This document shows positions 13,339 through 25,799 of a DNA stretch of 64,000 bases, piece after piece. The notes below the pieces were generated by a model, which worked only from the letters and a program-made list of their open reading frames with translations, was not told the DNA's origin and ran no database searches. The stretch's first letter is position 1, and every line of letters starts with the position of its first letter. The position numbers and the translations under genes are program-made. Where the stretch lies: the NCBI RefSeq assembly GCF_030704535.1, contig NC_081815.1:4040501-4104500 (forward strand). The letters run 5' to 3'. Origin of the DNA: Vitis vinifera (taxonomy: Eukaryota; Streptophyta; Magnoliopsida; Vitales; Vitaceae).

Positions 13339-16300
13339 GGCCCTCTCAAACTAAGAGTGGATAATTGTTCAACTCTTAGTTTGTTCTTTAACAACAAAAA
13401 TTGAGTATTAGATAAAGCTTTGGTTAGAATGTCCGCAATCTGATCTTGTGATGAAATATGTCTAATATTCAGCTCGCTCCTTCTTCATAACTTTCTCACA
13501 CACAAAATATAAGTCCAGCGCAATGTGTTTTGTGCGAGCATGTAGAATAGGATTTGTTGACATGAGTACAGTACTCAAATTATCACACCATAGTACTGGA
13601 ACATGACCTTGAGGAATTTGTAATTCTGTTAGCAAGAACTGTATCCAAGTAACTTCTGCTGCCAAAGTAGCTAGATTCCTATATTCAGCTTCGGTGTTAC
13701 TCCTTGAGATTATGTTTTGCTTCTTTGAATTCCAAGATATTAGATTTGAACCAAGATATAAACAGAAGTCAATAGTTGATCTCCTATCATTCGGGTTTGA
13801 AGCCCAGTCTGCATCACAAAACCCTATAAAATATCTAAGTTCATTGATCTCTTAAGATGTAAACTATGATCAAGTGTTCCTCTTAAATACCTAAGAATCT
13901 TTTTTACTACCTTCCAATGAGACTCCAAAGGATTTTGCATAAACTGGCAAACCTTGTTGACTGAGTAAGCAAGTTCTGGTCGTGTAATTGTCACATATTG
14001 TAGGGCTCCAACTACGCTTCAATAGAGTTGTGGATTGCCTATTGGATCACTTCCAATATTGGACAATTTTTCTCCTCTAAACATAGGTGTGGGCATTTTT
14101 TTAGCCTACTACATCTTTGTCTTACATAAAAGATTTGTTACATACTTAGTTTGTGATAAATGTAAACCATCTGCAATATGTTTACCTTGAATTCCTAAGA
14201 AGTGGTCATCTTCACCAAGGTCTTTTAATGCAAATCTAGTATTGAGTTGTTGTACCAAGGCTTGAATCTCAACTTTAGAACTTCTAGTCACAAGTATGTC
14301 ATCAACATACACTAGAACAAACATGGTACAATTAGCAGAATGTCTAATGAATAGAGAATAATCAGATTTGGAGGACATAAACCCCAAAGAAACTAAAACA
14401 TCCCTTAGTTTTTCAAACTAGGCTCTTGGAGCTTGCTTTGAACCATATAATGTTTTATGCAACTGACACACCAAGTGTGGAGAATTTGAATTTTCAAAGT
14501 CAACTAGTTGTTCCATATATACTTCCTCCTATAAATCTCCATTTAAAAAGGCATTATTCACATCCAACTATCTTACATACCAACCCTTTGATAAAGCAAT
14601 TGTTAAAACAATTCTTATTATAGTAGACTGCAGGACTAAAAGTCTCAATAAAATCAAAACCTGCAAGTTGGAAAAACCCCTTTGCTACCAATCGTGCCTT
14701 ATGCTTCAGTATACCGCCATCTGGATTTTCTTTTACTTTAAACACCCATTTATAACCAATTATTCTCCTATTAGGTGGTAAAGGTACTAGTGACCAAGTC
14801 TTGTTCTTAACAAGTGTTGAATACTCCTCAACCATAGCAACTTTCCAATGATCTTGTTGTAAAGCTTCTTGAATGGAAGCTGGTTATTTAGAAGCCATAA
14901 AGACTTTAGGTTTGAATATTCCAGCCTTAGATCTAGTTCTCATGGAATAGAGGAAGAAGTAATGGACTTGGTTTTGGCAAAAGGAAATGATTTCTCATTG
15001 AATTGAACATCTCTGGATATGTACATATGACCTTGAGGATTTAAACACTTGAAACCTTTATGTTTGATACTATAGCCCAAGAAAGTGCATTCCATAGACC
15101 GAAATTGGAACTTAGGATTGTTGTAGGGTCTAAGGTTTGGAAAATAGGAGCAGCCAAACACTTTCAACATGGAATAATTTGGTTGTTGTTTGAATAGAAC
15201 TTGGAGAGGAATTTGACTAGAAAGTACTAATGAAGGCAACCTGTTGATAAGAAAAATTGATGTTCTAACAACTTCATCCCAATATCGTAGAGATAAAGAG
15301 ACATGATCTAAGAGTGTCAAGGTTGTTTCAATGATATGCCTATGTTTGCGTTCAGCAGGACCATTTTGTTCATGGGTTCTAGGACAAGCAACTCGGTGAA
15401 TTATGCCATTAGACTCAAGATAATTTGTAAAAGCTTGGTACTCACCACCCCAATCAGTTTGGATTTTCTTGATAGAATAGCCTAATTATAACTCTACCTA
15501 AGTTTTGAAGTTAATAAATGTTTGTAGGGCATCAAATTTATTTTTAAGTAGGTAAACCCAAGTGAAACAAGAGAATAAATCAACAAAGTGAACATAGTAT
15601 TTATATCCATTAGAAGACAAAACAGGGAAAGGTCCCCACAAGTTTGAATATATGAGTTCTAGAGGTTTAGTGTACTCAGTAATAGAATCAAGAAAAAAAA
15701 ATTATGATGCTTTCCTAGACAACAAGCATTACAAAAATCAGGAAAGTTTTTATTGATGGTGGGAATATTATAAAGAGACAAGACTTTTTGAATCACTTTA
15801 GCATTAGGATGGCCTAACCTATTGTGCCAAAGTTGAAAATAGGATCAGTTAAAGCATTAGAGGTTGTTGTTACAACTTGTACGGACATACATTTTGGATT
15901 TATAGGAAAGCATGGAACATGATAAGCTGACGAGGACTAGAGTGACTGGGACTTGAGTTGAATGCTTGAGCTATCAAAAACCTACAGTCCATTGGCTACT
16001 TTACCCTAGGATAGTTCTTGTGACCTGGTTTTTAACAAAACATTGATTAGAATGGAACTTAAAGAACACGTCATTATCATGAGCAAATTTAGAGACACTC
16101 AAAAGATTTTTTGAAGTGGATGGGATGTGAAGAAGTTATTTTAGAACTAGAAGTTTAGATGAAAATTGAGAAGGAAAAGTTGACTGACCAATGTGTTGAA
16201 TTGCAAGACCAATACTATCTCCCATATGAATTTGGTCATTTCCTATATATGTGTCTCGAATAATGAGATTATTGGGATTCGCTGTGCAGTGGTTGGTTGC

Positions 16301-17336
16301 ACTAGAGTCGGGATACCAACTATTATCTGTCACAACATTAGGAGTAGCCACCATAGCAGCCATTTGGGCAGACATTTGTGGAGTAGCATTATGTTGAAAT
16401 TGAATTGGAATGAAGGTTGGATCAAACTTGTGGTAGCATTTTTATGCTACATGCCTAATTTTACTGCACAGCTAGCATTGTGGCTTCCATTGTTGCCTAA
16501 CACTTCTTCCATTTCCTTGATTTTGTTTACTGTAAGTAGGATTGAAATTTTGAGATCTGTAATTACCTTGTCCAGTAAAATTGCATTGAAAACCATTTTG
16601 TCCTCCATTAAACCTTTTATGGGACTTTTGATTGTTAGATATCTTTTCCATATTCACTTGATTTGTTGAATCAAGCTCCTTAGAATGTTTTTCAATCCTG
16701 CTTTCTTGTGCTAACAACAATGATTCAATCTCTATGACTATATGCGAATCATTTCTTGAATTCATTGAAACAACAAATATATCGTGCTCAAAAGACAATC
16801 CATCAAAGATTGCATCTGTATGATCTTTGGTTGTAACAACATATCCAATAGAAGCTAGCTGATCAATTAGGGATTTAATCTTTAACAGATAATCATTTAC
16901 TGATAGATCATCCTTCTTTGTGTTCTGGAGTCTAGTCTAGAATTGAGATATCTCAGCTTTGGTTTGTGAGGCAAAGAACACCTCAAGAGTTTTCCAGATC
17001 TAACATGAAGTTTCACACCCAAACCATTCACGTGAGCATTGCTTCCGTCATTGAAGAGAGTAGCCATGAAAAGAGCAGTTGATCTTGCTATTCCCAGTCA
17101 AGATACTCTAGATTAATCTTCCCTTGAACATGATCTCCAACCGCTACTGGATTTTCATTTTCCAAAATAAATTTTTGCAATTTGTGACCTCATATTGCAA
17201 CTCTAACTTGCTGTTTCCAGAAAAGAAAGTTGTTATCATCTAATTTGATTGACAACGAGTGTGCGAATACAACTAGAACAAATTTCGCCATGGAAGAACT
17301 CTCCAATGAAGAAGAAAATGAATTCTCTCCAGCCAT
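13339..17336 (-). pseudogene. Broken gag-pol of the copia element
   Basis: The gag start codon lies at 17336. The reading frame is interrupted by stop codons and shifts throughout. A CCHC zinc knuckle with exact C-X2-C-X4-H-X4-C spacing sits at 16436-16477 but contains two stop codons. The protease region (16136-16375) has WYPDSSA where the family usually has DSGA. Integrase C-terminal sequence (KVFGC, LRPYN, FLGYS) is at 14940-15320. Reverse transcriptase begins at 14554-14835 (GYKWVFKVK, KARLVAKGF) and continues at 14109-14387 with the catalytic YVDDIL motif. RNase H sequence is at 13462-13665 (WCDN, RTKHI). No single frame could make a working polyprotein. Confidence 0.9.
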
Positions 17337-17356
17337 TTAGAATGGCTCGGATATCA

Positions 17357-17551
17357 TATTAGAATTGATAAAATGGGTATTTCATATTAATGAGAAAACA
17401 GAGTTTATAGCTTAAATAACCTTCTCTGTATCTAACTACTTCTAACAATGTGTAACTAATTTCATAACCAGAATGTGTTACTAACAGGTAAACAATGTGT
17501 AACTAATTTCATAGATAACTTGTTATCTTTTCACACTGTTATCTCTTCACA
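17357..17551 (-). repeat. 5' LTR of the copia element (195 bp)
   Basis: On the minus strand it begins TGTGAAGAGATAAC and ends next to the primer-binding site. It matches the other LTR over its length but carries about 40 extra bases. These come from an internal duplication: ACAATGTGTAACTAATTTCATA appears twice in slightly different contexts. Confidence 0.88.
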
Positions 17552-17556
17552 ATTGA

Positions 17557-18465
17557 AACCTCAGAATTAAGTGCTAGATACGTGAACCGTCTATGATGAA
17601 AAGTTCACACCACAAAATTAAGAGCACTCACCTCCAAAGCCCATGGAAGCCTCAGCTGTTACATTTGATGCAACTCAACGAGCTCAAGTATTTTAGGCTC
17701 GTGTCCATTGCTTGAGAACCCCGCTTCAGGGGTTGATTAATCAAAGGTAATAACATATGTTTTAAGTCAAGGGCCCACAATAATAAAAAGGCAGCCTATG
17801 TACCCCCACAGTTTTCAAATGCTGGAAAGAGGACAAGGAGGACAAAGAGGCTGCTGTCATCTGTCAAACAAATTCCAGTTGCGCCCTCTCATGCTTCCAC
17901 TTGCTATGATGGCAAAACATTACATTACCAGAATCTGTGGCTGGCTGCCAACAGAAGCCTCCGAAATAATGGCAACTTGTTGAAAAGCTGCATAAGCAAC
18001 GTATATGGTAGGAGAATATGTTTGTCTAAGATTCTAATATGTCATTGTTTAAGAGCCAACCATGAAGTGAATAAACCCCTACAAGAGATGGCAATCGAAG
18101 CTTGTCTCAGAGAGTTCTTGAACCTGATAAAAACTAAAGACATGCCAAGGTTCTGAGGATTATGAGTGTGACCAAAGACCATACAAGCCATGTATGCAAA
18201 GAAGCTCAATTGGTCCTCGGAACAAAGCCTTCCAGGTTGTGCACTACAACATTCTTAACAATCAGAGAAAGAGACCTACACCCCGGGGCCATTACCTAAT
18301 CAGTAAGCACTACCTGTCTTGAAAACCCCTATCCTAACCCAACTCACACTTTAAGAAAAAAAAAAATTACATAGCCAGTCACTATCTTCCCAAGCAGTAT
18401 TTCAGTCATGCATGAACTTACCTGTAACAATGGATTTGCAACTTAGCAAACAGCAGCTTCCTCGT
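17557..18465. other. Intergenic region, nothing recognised
   Basis: Lies between the copia element and the 3' end of the 77-residue membrane protein gene. No frame with recognisable content. A TTTATT on the plus strand at 18466-18471 (AATAAA on the minus strand) may be the poly(A) signal of that gene. Confidence 0.5.
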
Positions 18466-18640
18466 TTTATTCACCATGTCATCTCATACAAATATGCCAT
18501 CATTCCACCTTAGAAGGCATGATGAGAATACAATTCCAAAATTGCTTATCAAAAAAAAAAAAAAAAGATAAGAACAAGAACTAGTCCTGCTGTGTTACAG
18601 AGTATTCAAATAGACTTTCCCAATCCATGATCTGCACATT

Positions 18641-19007
18641 TCACTTTTTCTCGGTATCATATAAATCCGTTCTGAGCAAGTCATTAAGGAAAGGCAAGAA
18701 ACTTGAACAGCTATGAAAATATGGGTGCTTGTTAATAATAGAGACAGAATATTTGAAATGCTACATAATATGTTCAAAATGAGCGCTTTTCTTTAACATA
18801 GACGGTGATAAACAAACATCATTTGGAATTAGTGATGTTAAATGTAAGAACTACTGTATTATGCAAAGAAAGCTTTTGTGGTCAACGTTTGCTCTAGAGA
18901 TTTTTTTACTTTTTTAGTTTTAATATGCAAACAGAACATTCTATTAAAGAGCCCCAAGAAAAAGGGGCCCACCACAATTATAGAGCCACATAGGTAGTAT
19001 ATGCCAG

Positions 19008-19043
<36 letters not shown>

Positions 19044-21701
19044 AACCAAAGAATACCAACAGGAATCTACAAAAAAAAACAGCCCCAAAACCCAATCTAC
19101 CAGCAGCTCAGACTATCCAAAAAATCAAACACTGAGACTTGTTCTCTACTAATATTCTGTCTGCAATTCTTGTTCCACATTTACCCAAATAACAAAGCCC
19201 AGGACTCCCTACTACTAGGGGTTCTCTAATGAATAGATTTGACATTTACCTCTATCCAGACCTTCACTTTCCTCTCAGCCTTTTTTTTTTTGAGAGGTAA
19301 CACTAGTAGCGTCTTCATCTTGAATCAGATTGCACAAAAATGGTGCATACTTTGGTCCTCTTTACATATGACTGAACCATCTTGGATGACTTTTCCTCAT
19401 CTTTCCCATGATTGTTGCTACTTGTAGCTTTCCATGAATACATTTATTTTCTTATTTTATTATTCCTTACATTGCCAGATTACCCTCGTGAGTCTAAAAT
19501 CCTCTCCTTTGGCCTTCCTCATTGTTTGAGCACATCAATAGTGTGTTTGACAGCGATTCTAGAAAGTGTTTTTAGTCTTTTTAATAATTGAAAAATAAAA
19601 ATTCTCAAGCATTAAAAATATTATAAATACTTACTAAAATCACTATCATAAAATCAAGATTTGGAAAAAGAAAAGAAAGCTGCCATTGTTAGTTTCCACT
19701 CCATTTCTCTATGGGTTAACATTTTTTCCCCTTTCTTTGTTTCACCATGTTGAGATCTGTGAACCTAGAACCTCTAACATCTCCAACTCAACTCTTTGCC
19801 ACTCAAGCCAGGCATCAAGGGCCATTTCCACCTAAACAACTGTTGGCCTCAAATGTTATAGAAATCAAAAGCAAATGAGTTGATCACCACATGTTTCTCA
19901 AATACATCATGAATTGAAAGACAATCTATAAAGATTGGTTCTTAAGTATTTTGCAAGATTGATATTAGAGCGGACATATATCAATATGCACAACATGTGT
20001 CACTATTCAATTTGAATTCCCATGTTCAAACCAAACAACCAGTACATAATATTCTCTTTAGATAAAATAATGACTCTTTACATATCCTAGAATCATAATC
20101 AGACAATTTTGCCTTTGCAAAGCGGGTTGTCTTTTCTTTCTGTTCCCTACTGATTGAACAACAATAGAATGACATTGTAAATCCGTAATTGAACTCTCAA
20201 AAAACATCTAACAGCCTACTAAAACTAGATTGTGTATAGTTGTCAAAGCAGAGTACAATCTTATGGATGAGGTCGCCTTAATTTTGAGTAGGAATAAGTA
20301 CTGCATCAACTACAACCAGAGCATCCCACCTTTTCTGGAAATACTCTCCATTGTTTATGTAAAACATTGGCAAGAAATCAGAGACCCTGAACATCAACTA
20401 CTTCCCTCAGGATTGCAGGATTTTCTAAACATGAGAAAGGGACAAGAAATCAACCCACAGAAACCACTCCTTCGAAGACCTTTTCGAAGATAAATAATGC
20501 TCCATGAAAATTAAAGAGTTTACCAGCATTCAAAACCTAATCCAAGAACATGTGACAGAAACTTTTCATGGCTAGCCAAGCAACTTTAGGAGGAGAGAAA
20601 TATAACAAGGATTAGATTGAAATTAGATCCTACCAGGTTACTGGCAATTATTACACTTTAACCTTTTGGTCTATGTGATTTTTTTAGTAGATCAGCATGT
20701 ACATCAAAGATTTAACCAGCATCCAGAACCCATATGAGAACACTTGCCAACTGCTACCCATTGCTAACAAACTAACATGGCAGAAGCAAAGACAAACAAA
20801 ACTGGGGTAGAATCCAGAGCTTACAGGGTTATTGGAGTTTGTATTATGTGTAGATTTTTTATATTAGGTTTTTGAGATTTATGTTTCATCATCCACCAAA
20901 ACAAGAGGCAATTTTTTAGCCTGGGTGATCAACCAGACACTGCAATCTAAAAGGCAATTTACATTACTCAAATATATCTTCACAACTATGTGGAACCCCT
21001 ACCATACAACATATTCAGTATCAAGTAGATTCATTTAGCCTATATTCATTAAAACATAAAAGAATGAGTATTGTGAAAAGAATCTATCCCTTGACCCCAA
21101 AAGAATGAAATTTAAACCATATCATTTTGCCATGCCATAGTGCCTAACAAGAAGGAGATATCTAACAGTCTAAAGAAAGAAACCAAATTAAATGCAAAAT
21201 TAAATCGATTCAAATGCATACTGCAAATTTGAGGTGACAAAGAAGAATCAACCAAAACTAATAAATTAAACAGCAAAGGATACATCAAATACAAACCATG
21301 ACCGAATGCGCCGGCCAACACACCATAGAACAAGCGGTCCCTCAGAACCGGATTCTTCCGCAGCGTGATTCGAACTGAAAAATAAAAAATAAAAAATCAG
21401 ACGACACGGAAATAGAAAATCGCCAAATTAAAGAGAAAAAATGGCAAATAAAACAAGAACATAGGAAAATGATAATAAAAAACTTACTGATGGGAAGAAT
21501 AGGGGCATAAATAAGAGGAACAAATAACGCGAAAGGGGGTCCTCTCTTGTGTTTCCAAGCAACGTCACCCCTTAGACAAAACCAAAAAAAGAAAGCACAA
21601 AGAAATATTTCAACAACAGAGATCAGAGAGAGAAGATGTTGATAGAGAATGTGAATTGTGTAGGGAACCTACGTCTGTGAGGGATGGGAAGAGGAATCCA
21701 T
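18641..21701 (-). CDS. Small two-helix membrane protein, 77 aa, four exons
   Basis: Coding exons on the minus strand, in order: 21701-21673, 21570-21488, 21374-21284 and 18671-18641. All introns follow GT-AG and the phases agree (2, 1, 2), giving 234 nt with one stop. The protein starts MDSSSHPSQT, then AWKHKRGPPF, a hydrophobic segment (about residues 23-40) with PLIYAPILPI, a basic loop RITLRKNPVLRDR, a second hydrophobic segment (about 52-68) with YGVLAGAFGHG, and an acidic tail TDLYDTEKK. I recognise the layout (AWKHKRGPPF near the start, DLYD near the end) as a conserved plant family of very small membrane proteins but know no assigned function. The last exon codes only ten residues and lies behind a 2.6-kb intron, so automatic annotation could easily miss it. 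The reading past 21284 without splicing (to 21112) is intron. Confidence 0.85.
19008..19042. repeat. 35-base poly(A) run
   Basis: Uninterrupted A run within an intron. No SINE- or LINE-like sequence or flanking duplication was seen next to it. Confidence 0.9.
19545..19653. repeat. MITE-like foldback element
   Basis: The first and last 45 or so bases are imperfect reverse complements. The left arm runs TTTGACAGCGATTCTAGAAA and the right arm, reversed, runs TATGATAGTGATTTTAGTAA, and both continue into a T-rich stretch. The arms nearly meet, so the whole 109 bp can fold into one hairpin. Similar elements lie at 28073 and 45291. Confidence 0.6.
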
Positions 21702-22385
21702 AGCTGATTGAAGGTAATGCTGACGCTTCTTCTGCGGCGCTGCGATCTCCCACAACTTTCTCTACTCCGAGTCCTGGCCGCCTTTCTTCACCGGTGTGTT
21801 TGTTACGGGCTCAGGGTTTTTCTGTACGCAATTAATCATATCTTGTTCTCGAAATTGTTGGAGGATGTGTTTGTTTCCAAACACCCTGAATTAAAAATAA
21901 AAAAATTGTATGCTGAAAAAGGAAATAAGCAGTTTTTATTTTTATTTCTTTATACAATAACTAGGCTTCGTCCCGTGCAAAAGACGTGAACCGTTACCTA
22001 ATTGAATATTTTTTTAATTTTAATTATGTGATAAAAATTATAAAAGAAATATTTTCCATCATGTTTGAATATATTTTATTTTAAAACATTTTATTTATTA
22101 AATGATTATATTAATGAGATTAAATTTTATTTATTGTTTAAATATATATGGATATATATATGTTAAATTGTAATTTAATAATATATAATTTATATCAGAA
22201 TTGGAAAAAAAATTATATAATTTAATGATGTACAATTTATATTAAAATTGAAAATAAATTTTATAATAAATCAATATATTTATTATTTATTTCTATATTT
22301 GTTCTTATTAATTAGTTTTTTTTTTATAATTAGTAAATTTAAATATGAACTTAAATATATAATGATTGGTTAGAATATTGAAATT
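21702..22385. other. Intergenic region upstream of the 77-aa gene
   Basis: The first 300 bases probably hold the promoter and leader of the minus-strand gene. The rest is very AT-rich. No gene is seen. Confidence 0.5.
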
Positions 22386-23160
22386 AGAAGAATTATGATA
22401 TGCCCATGAGTGGACCCCGCATTTTGGCTCAATGCATTTCCCACTCAAATGGCAAGCTCGATTTTGATTTCGAAAAATGATTTAATCGGTTAAAAAAAAT
22501 GACTTGGAGTCGCCATTTATTTTTATTTTATTTTTAAAAGGTAAATAAAATAAGAAAGAAAAACCCTAAGTGTGACTCCTTAGTTTTGGAAAATGTGGTT
22601 TGCGGAAAACCGGATCGAGTTCGGGGGTCAGGTTACTTATCGGGAAGGTACGGTAAAGACCGTAGCACCCCTCTAAGTCTCTAAAACGGGTCTCTACTAA
22701 TAAAATGAAACAATCATGGCATCTAATAAGGAAAATAAAGAATACCTGAAATTATCATGCACATATGAGAATCAAAATATACATAGAGAATAACCAAAGT
22801 GGAAGTGGGTGCGTACCTGACCAGCAAACGGCAACGCGCCATCATGAAACATGGTTAGTGAACAAGGAACAGGTATAATCAAACGCATATCAAGGAATAG
22901 AATAAACCAATCATGCATGGCAAATAAATCAATCAATCAGTCAATCAATCATGGAATCTCATATGTAGGGCCCCCATCAAAGCCCGTTTTATCTTGCCTA
23001 AATCAATTCCGATAACTCCATTGTTCTGAATCACAAAAATTGATTCCTTGCTTATTTCGAAACATTTTAAAAACAAAGGAAGTATGAAAAATTGCTTGTC
23101 GGAAATAAAAGTGGCAGCAAAGCTTTATTAAAAATGTGATTTTGAAACCTACAGAAAAAG
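22386..23160. repeat. Dispersed-repeat-like sequence, probably retrotransposon-derived
   Basis: An abrupt change from AT-rich DNA to a moderate-GC segment with the blocks GACTTGGAGTCGCC, AACCGGATCGAGTTCGGG and GGTAAAGACCGTAGCACC. I recall near-identical blocks recurring many times in woody dicot genomes, in LTR-retrotransposon-type repeats. No LTR pair, primer site or coding domain is visible here, so the element is partial or its ends are not found. The class assignment is inference. Confidence 0.45.
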
Positions 23161-23202
23161 CTCTAAAGATGAAGAAGAAGGTTGAACGTCGACGAATAGG
23201 AT

Positions 23203-23495
23203 TTCGGATGTGAGACATCCGAAGAAGGTGGAACGTCGGTTGGATAGAATTCCGGATGTGAGACATCCGGAGAAGGTGGAACGTCAGTTGGATAGAGCTC
23301 CGGATGTGAGACATCCGGAGAAGGTAGAACGTCGGCGAATAGGATTCCGGATGTGAGATATCCGGGTGGAATGGCGGCGGAGAAGAATTTCAGATGTAAG
23401 ATGTCCGGATGGAATGACGGCGAAGAATTCCGGATGTGAGGCATCCGAATGGAATGACAGCGAAGAAGAATTCCGGATGCGAGACATCCGGATGG
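23203..23495. repeat. Tandem array of seven short palindromes
   Basis: Seven copies of a hairpin based on CCGGATGTGAGACATCCGG (8-bp stem, 3-base loop) begin at about 23205, 23253, 23301, 23348, 23391, 23431 and 23474. Spacing starts at 48 bp (spacer AGAAGGTGGAACGTCGG) and falls to 40-43 bp (spacer with TGGAATGACGGCGAAGAA). Because the early units are 48 bp, the array stays open in several frames on both strands, giving repetitive apparent proteins such as the minus-strand frame at 23284-23814. I treat those as artefacts. Confidence 0.88.
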
Positions 23496-25700
23496 AATGG
23501 GCTATGTCACGCGTCGCAAGGGGGCCGTCCGCGTGCGCAGGGGAGAGAAAGCCACGCGGCATTTTTTTAGGGAGGACCCCACAAATAGGTGAAAGTTTAG
23601 AGAGAGAAACGAGTTTGGTGGGTTGTACGGATATGGAGGCCTGGGTGAATGGTTTTAATGGGTATGCTAAAGAGTGAAGGATAGCACGCACCCGTGAGAT
23701 TCCATGTAAGTGAGGAAGTGGGATGAGGAATGAATGAGAGGAAAATGGGTGTGGTGGATGATGCTTGATTCCTGCAAGCTTGAGTGAGGAAATGGGTATG
23801 GCTGACGCGAACAATGAAGAAGGCTACATGCGGTAACTGTGTTATTCATCATGAGAACATGAAGCCTTTGCTTGGACAAGTTAAACTGGATCGACCTGAC
23901 AAGCTCTTTCCCTGCTCACTTTACGAAATATACCCAGGCAGTTTGCTACTTTGCTTCACCCTCAAGCTAACGAATCTCCTCTCTAGAAAATGCCAAGAAC
24001 AGAGGGGAAAGGCGAAGAAAAGGAAAAGAACAAAAAAAAAAAAAAAAAGGACAGAGCAATGTATAAAGGGGAGATAATACCACTAAAACCAAGCTCTGCA
24101 TCACGAAAACCAAAAGAGCTTTCGAAAAAGACTGGTGGGAGGATCTCAATGAACTTAACACTCAAACACAGAATATATTCAACATGTAGCTCATACGGGA
24201 GAAAGCAAAGATCAAATAAACAAAAGTCAGAAACAGGTTTGCCTCCTTAGGTAATCAAAGCAATCATCTGAATATTTGTAAGAAAACTTAAGGTGATCCT
24301 CAAAAATAAGATAAGATGTTGTAAGAGATAATCAAACCTGACTGATTCTTCTCCTACCTCTCCCTACCAAATAAAACGCTTTCCTCCTTCCTCCTCCTTT
24401 TTTCTTTTCTCCCCTCTCTTCTGTATCTCGGCTTTTGCCTTTTTCTCGATCCCTATTGTGGCCACCTTTTCTTCTGCAGCCCCCTTTTCTGTCTAATCCT
24501 TTTGCAGTTGCCTAACGGCCTGCGGGACTCCTCTTCAGAAAGTTCTTCCACGTGTCAAAGTCCTACTACAGCTTCAAAAAGCGAGGTTGATTCCTTATGG
24601 CCATTAAGGATGTGACACGTGGCCCACTGGGATAGTGACACCTGGCTAAAAAATATGATCTGCAAAAACAAATAGAGAAAAAGTGACCCATGCCTAAATG
24701 GGGGTTTACACCATGCTTATATTCTAATATTAATATTTTCAACAAAAAAAATAGATATTATATAAGGAGTAATCATGGTTTTTATTAAATTAATTAATCA
24801 TAATGAATATAATTATACTTAATATAATTTATTCTTTATTATTTAATAACCAACATATTTTATTATTTGTTGAAAATTTTGAAAACTAAAACAATAATTT
24901 CTAACTTTTATTAAACTAAAATAAAAAGAAAATATATTTTAATCATAATTTTCTTCCATAACCTATCAAAGAAGTTAAATATGAAAGTGGAGATATTTAT
25001 AAATATTTAAAAAAAAAAGTAGGCCTTAATTTTATGACATATATTATAATTAAAAAATAAGTATGCTTTAAATTAAAAGAAACTTAAATTTTGAATTCAA
25101 ATAATTATTTGAATTTTCAAATCAATGTATTTTTATCTATAATTTTAAATAAATAGAAAAACTATTTAGATAAAAAAAAAAAAGTTGGATAGAATTTTAT
25201 AGTTTTATCATAATCATAATTCCATTAAAAGAGTAAAATCTTCCATTTGAAAGATGAAATAAGAGAATTATGTATTTTTTGTTCCAAAGGATATAACACA
25301 TTTTCCATTTTTTTTTATTCTTTAATTTCATAAATAGGAAAATTTTCTTTTAAAATAACACATTGGTAGACAAAATCTATTGTTAAAGTAGTATTTAACT
25401 ATTCACCACTATTTAGATTTTCTTTTTGTTTTTTTTTTATGTGCGTCTTTTATGTATTTTTTTTACTGGATAAATAAAATAAGACAAATGTACAAAGATA
25501 TAGATGTATAGTCATGCCTTTATAATGAGATTTCTCTACACAAGGGATCTTTGGACATTCAAAATTGGTGTTGCCATAATAGCATGCCAATTGAAACTCA
25601 TCCATTTTGAATAGTAACTCAAAAAATGTTACAGTCAACAAGAAATTGCATTATGTGTTATTGTTTTACTTAACTTATCATGTAGCTTGAGCATTTTGAC
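23496..25700. other. Repeat-associated and intergenic sequence, no supported gene
   Basis: The GC-rich DNA continues after the palindrome array to about 24.7 kb and may be part of the same repeat. From there it becomes AT-rich. Frames at 23366-23677 and 23990-24250 are low-complexity. No recognisable product. Confidence 0.45.
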
Positions 25701-25799
25701 TTATTATTGAGGAAGATTTAAATTCTTTTTATTTGAAAAATGAAAATCTTAATTTTTGAAATTATAGGTTTTCATCAAAAAGTTTTGCAGATTCATTTT

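Larger units (their letters stand above)
13183..17551 (-). mobile_element. Degenerate Ty1/copia LTR retrotransposon
   Basis: A complete but inactive copia element read on the minus strand. Landmarks: short LTRs at 17357-17551 (5') and 13183-13338 (3'); a primer-binding site next to the 5' LTR (TGATATCCGAGCCATT, close to the usual methionine-tRNA site TGGTATCAGAGCC) at 17341-17356; a purine-rich tract (TTTGAGAGGG on the minus strand) just inside the 3' LTR; and flanking duplications ATGGA (13178-13182) and ATTGA (17552-17556), differing at one base. Between the LTRs come gag, zinc knuckle, protease, integrase, reverse transcriptase and RNase H remnants in that order, which is the copia (not gypsy) order. 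The 5-bp flanking sites and LTR ends TG...CA (now TG...TA) fit the family. Confidence 0.92.
18672..21283 (-). other. 2.6-kb intron 3 of the 77-aa membrane protein gene
   Basis: Begins GTATCC on the minus strand at 21283 and ends in a pyrimidine-rich tract and CAG at 18672. It contains a 35-base A run (19008-19042) and a short foldback element (about 19545-19653). Open frames inside it (for example 20230-20493) show no recognisable content. Confidence 0.75.

Noticed and set aside
23284..23814. A 176-residue minus-strand frame, with repetitive overlapping frames on both strands
   Set aside because: It is the translation of the palindrome array and its flank. A repeat unit that is a multiple of three keeps several frames open at once, and no frame shows a recognisable domain.
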